Below the pieces are notes generated by a model. That model did not search any database, was not told where the DNA came from, and saw only the letters and a program-made list of their open reading frames with translations. A DNA stretch of 38,274 bases from an uncultured Actinomycetes bacterium. GTDB lineage: Bacteria > Actinomycetota > Acidimicrobiia > Acidimicrobiales > Microtrichaceae. Shown one piece after another: positions 38,138 to 38,274 of this stretch. How positions within the stretch are numbered: the stretch's first letter is position 1; every line of letters starts with the position of its first letter. Where the stretch lies: assembly GCA_903852755.1 (NCBI GenBank), contig CAINRS010000016.1, positions 1-38,274 on the forward strand. Reading direction: 5' to 3'. Made by a program: the position numbers and the translations under genes.

Positions 38138-38274
38138 GTGGCGACCAAGAAGACCCCGGCCAAGAAGGCTCCGAGCAAGAAGGCTCCGGCCGCGAAGGCT
38201 CCGAGCAAGAAGGCTCCGGCCGCGAAGGCTCCGAGCAAGAAGGCTCCGGCCGCGAAGGCTCCGAGCAAGAAGGC
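38138..38274 (+). CDS. Lys/Ala/Pro repeat protein, N-terminal part (cut by window edge)
   Basis: The first 45 codons of a protein that begins MATKKTPAKK and then repeats KAPSKKAPAA. The window ends inside the repeat. Such basic N-terminal tails occur on actinobacterial HU-like, histone H1-like and TraR/DksA-type proteins; a DksA-type zinc-finger protein often follows divIVA in related actinobacteria, but nothing here shows the downstream domain. It has its own promoter and AGAGAGG 8 bases upstream. Confidence 0.65.
   Translation, partial: MATKKTPAKKAPSKKAPAAKAPSKKAPAAKAPSKKAPAAKAPSKK
38165..38274 (+). repeat. 30-bp coding repeat, about 3.7 copies visible
   Basis: Units of 30 bases at 38165, 38195, 38225 and 38255 (truncated) are identical. 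They encode ten-residue Lys/Ala/Pro/Ser steps. Identity between copies suggests recent slippage or gene conversion, and copy number may vary between strains. Confidence 0.85.

Noticed and set aside
37690-38268. Reverse frame with Leu/Gly/Ala/Phe repeats
   Set aside because: It is the antisense reading of the divIVA end and the Lys/Ala/Pro repeats.
38165-38274. CRISPR-like direct repeats
   Set aside because: The repeats are contiguous, in frame and coding, with no spacers.
1-38274. tRNA, rRNA, insertion sequence or prophage
   Set aside because: No clover-leaf with a CCA-end region, rRNA sequence, transposase or phage gene was seen on either strand by eye; a dedicated RNA search was not possible.

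Overview
The window is about 38 kb of very high-GC, gene-dense bacterial DNA with almost no empty space; no intergenic gap exceeds 150 bases. It looks chromosomal and comes from an actinobacterium. The main evidence is the division and cell-wall (dcw) cluster with SepF and DivIVA/Wag31 but no FtsA, a DUF3040 membrane protein, an MtrA-MtrB-lipoprotein set, an actinobacterial-type phosphofructokinase and a meso-diaminopimelate-type MurE. The overall flavour suggests the class Acidimicrobiia, but that is inference. I see no rRNA or tRNA genes, insertion sequences, phage genes or CRISPR arrays.

Layout. (1) 1-4.4 kb, metabolism: an aminotransferase, an ACT-domain protein, glycerol kinase (reverse) and phosphofructokinase (forward). 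The last two diverge from a 36-bp gap. (2) 4.4-7.4 kb, reverse: mtrA, mtrB and a short GerMN lipoprotein resembling a cut-down LpqB. (3) 7.4-11.7 kb: inositol-monophosphatase family enzyme, small membrane protein, HTH-transmembrane protein, Nudix hydrolase, DinB polymerase, and a DUF3040 protein preceded by a possible 19-codon leader ORF. (4) 11.7-16.2 kb, reverse: a MoxR ATPase, DUF58, transglutaminase operon. (5) 16.2-19.8 kb: ROK kinase, small basic protein, MenC-like enzyme, second Nudix enzyme, lipoate-ligase-like protein. (6) 19.8-34.7 kb, forward: mraZ-rsmH-ftsL-ftsI-murE-mraY-murD-ftsW-murG-murC-murB-ftsQ-ftsZ. murF is absent from its usual place. (7) 34.7-38.3 kb: pgeF, yggS, sepF, yggT, divIVA and the start of a Lys/Ala/Pro repeat protein cut by the window edge.

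How the genes work together. Regions 6-7 encode the peptidoglycan precursor pathway (MurB to MurE, MraY, MurG), the septal synthase pair FtsW-FtsI, the FtsQ/FtsL scaffold, the FtsZ ring and its SepF anchor, and the polar organiser DivIVA. MtrAB is a cell-envelope and division two-component system, so much of the window concerns envelope growth.

Expression architecture is the most unusual aspect. Many first-in-operon genes have a -10-like hexamer ending 6-8 bases before the start codon and no Shine-Dalgarno sequence, which predicts leaderless mRNAs. Genes inside operons are joined almost uniformly by 4-base ATGA/GTGA stop-start overlaps. A few genes (mraZ, ftsZ, sepF, the last gene) instead have promoters with real 5' leaders. 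The mraZ leader carries a 13-bp hairpin that buries a Shine-Dalgarno sequence and places GTG in its loop, and the ftsZ leader carries a palindrome.
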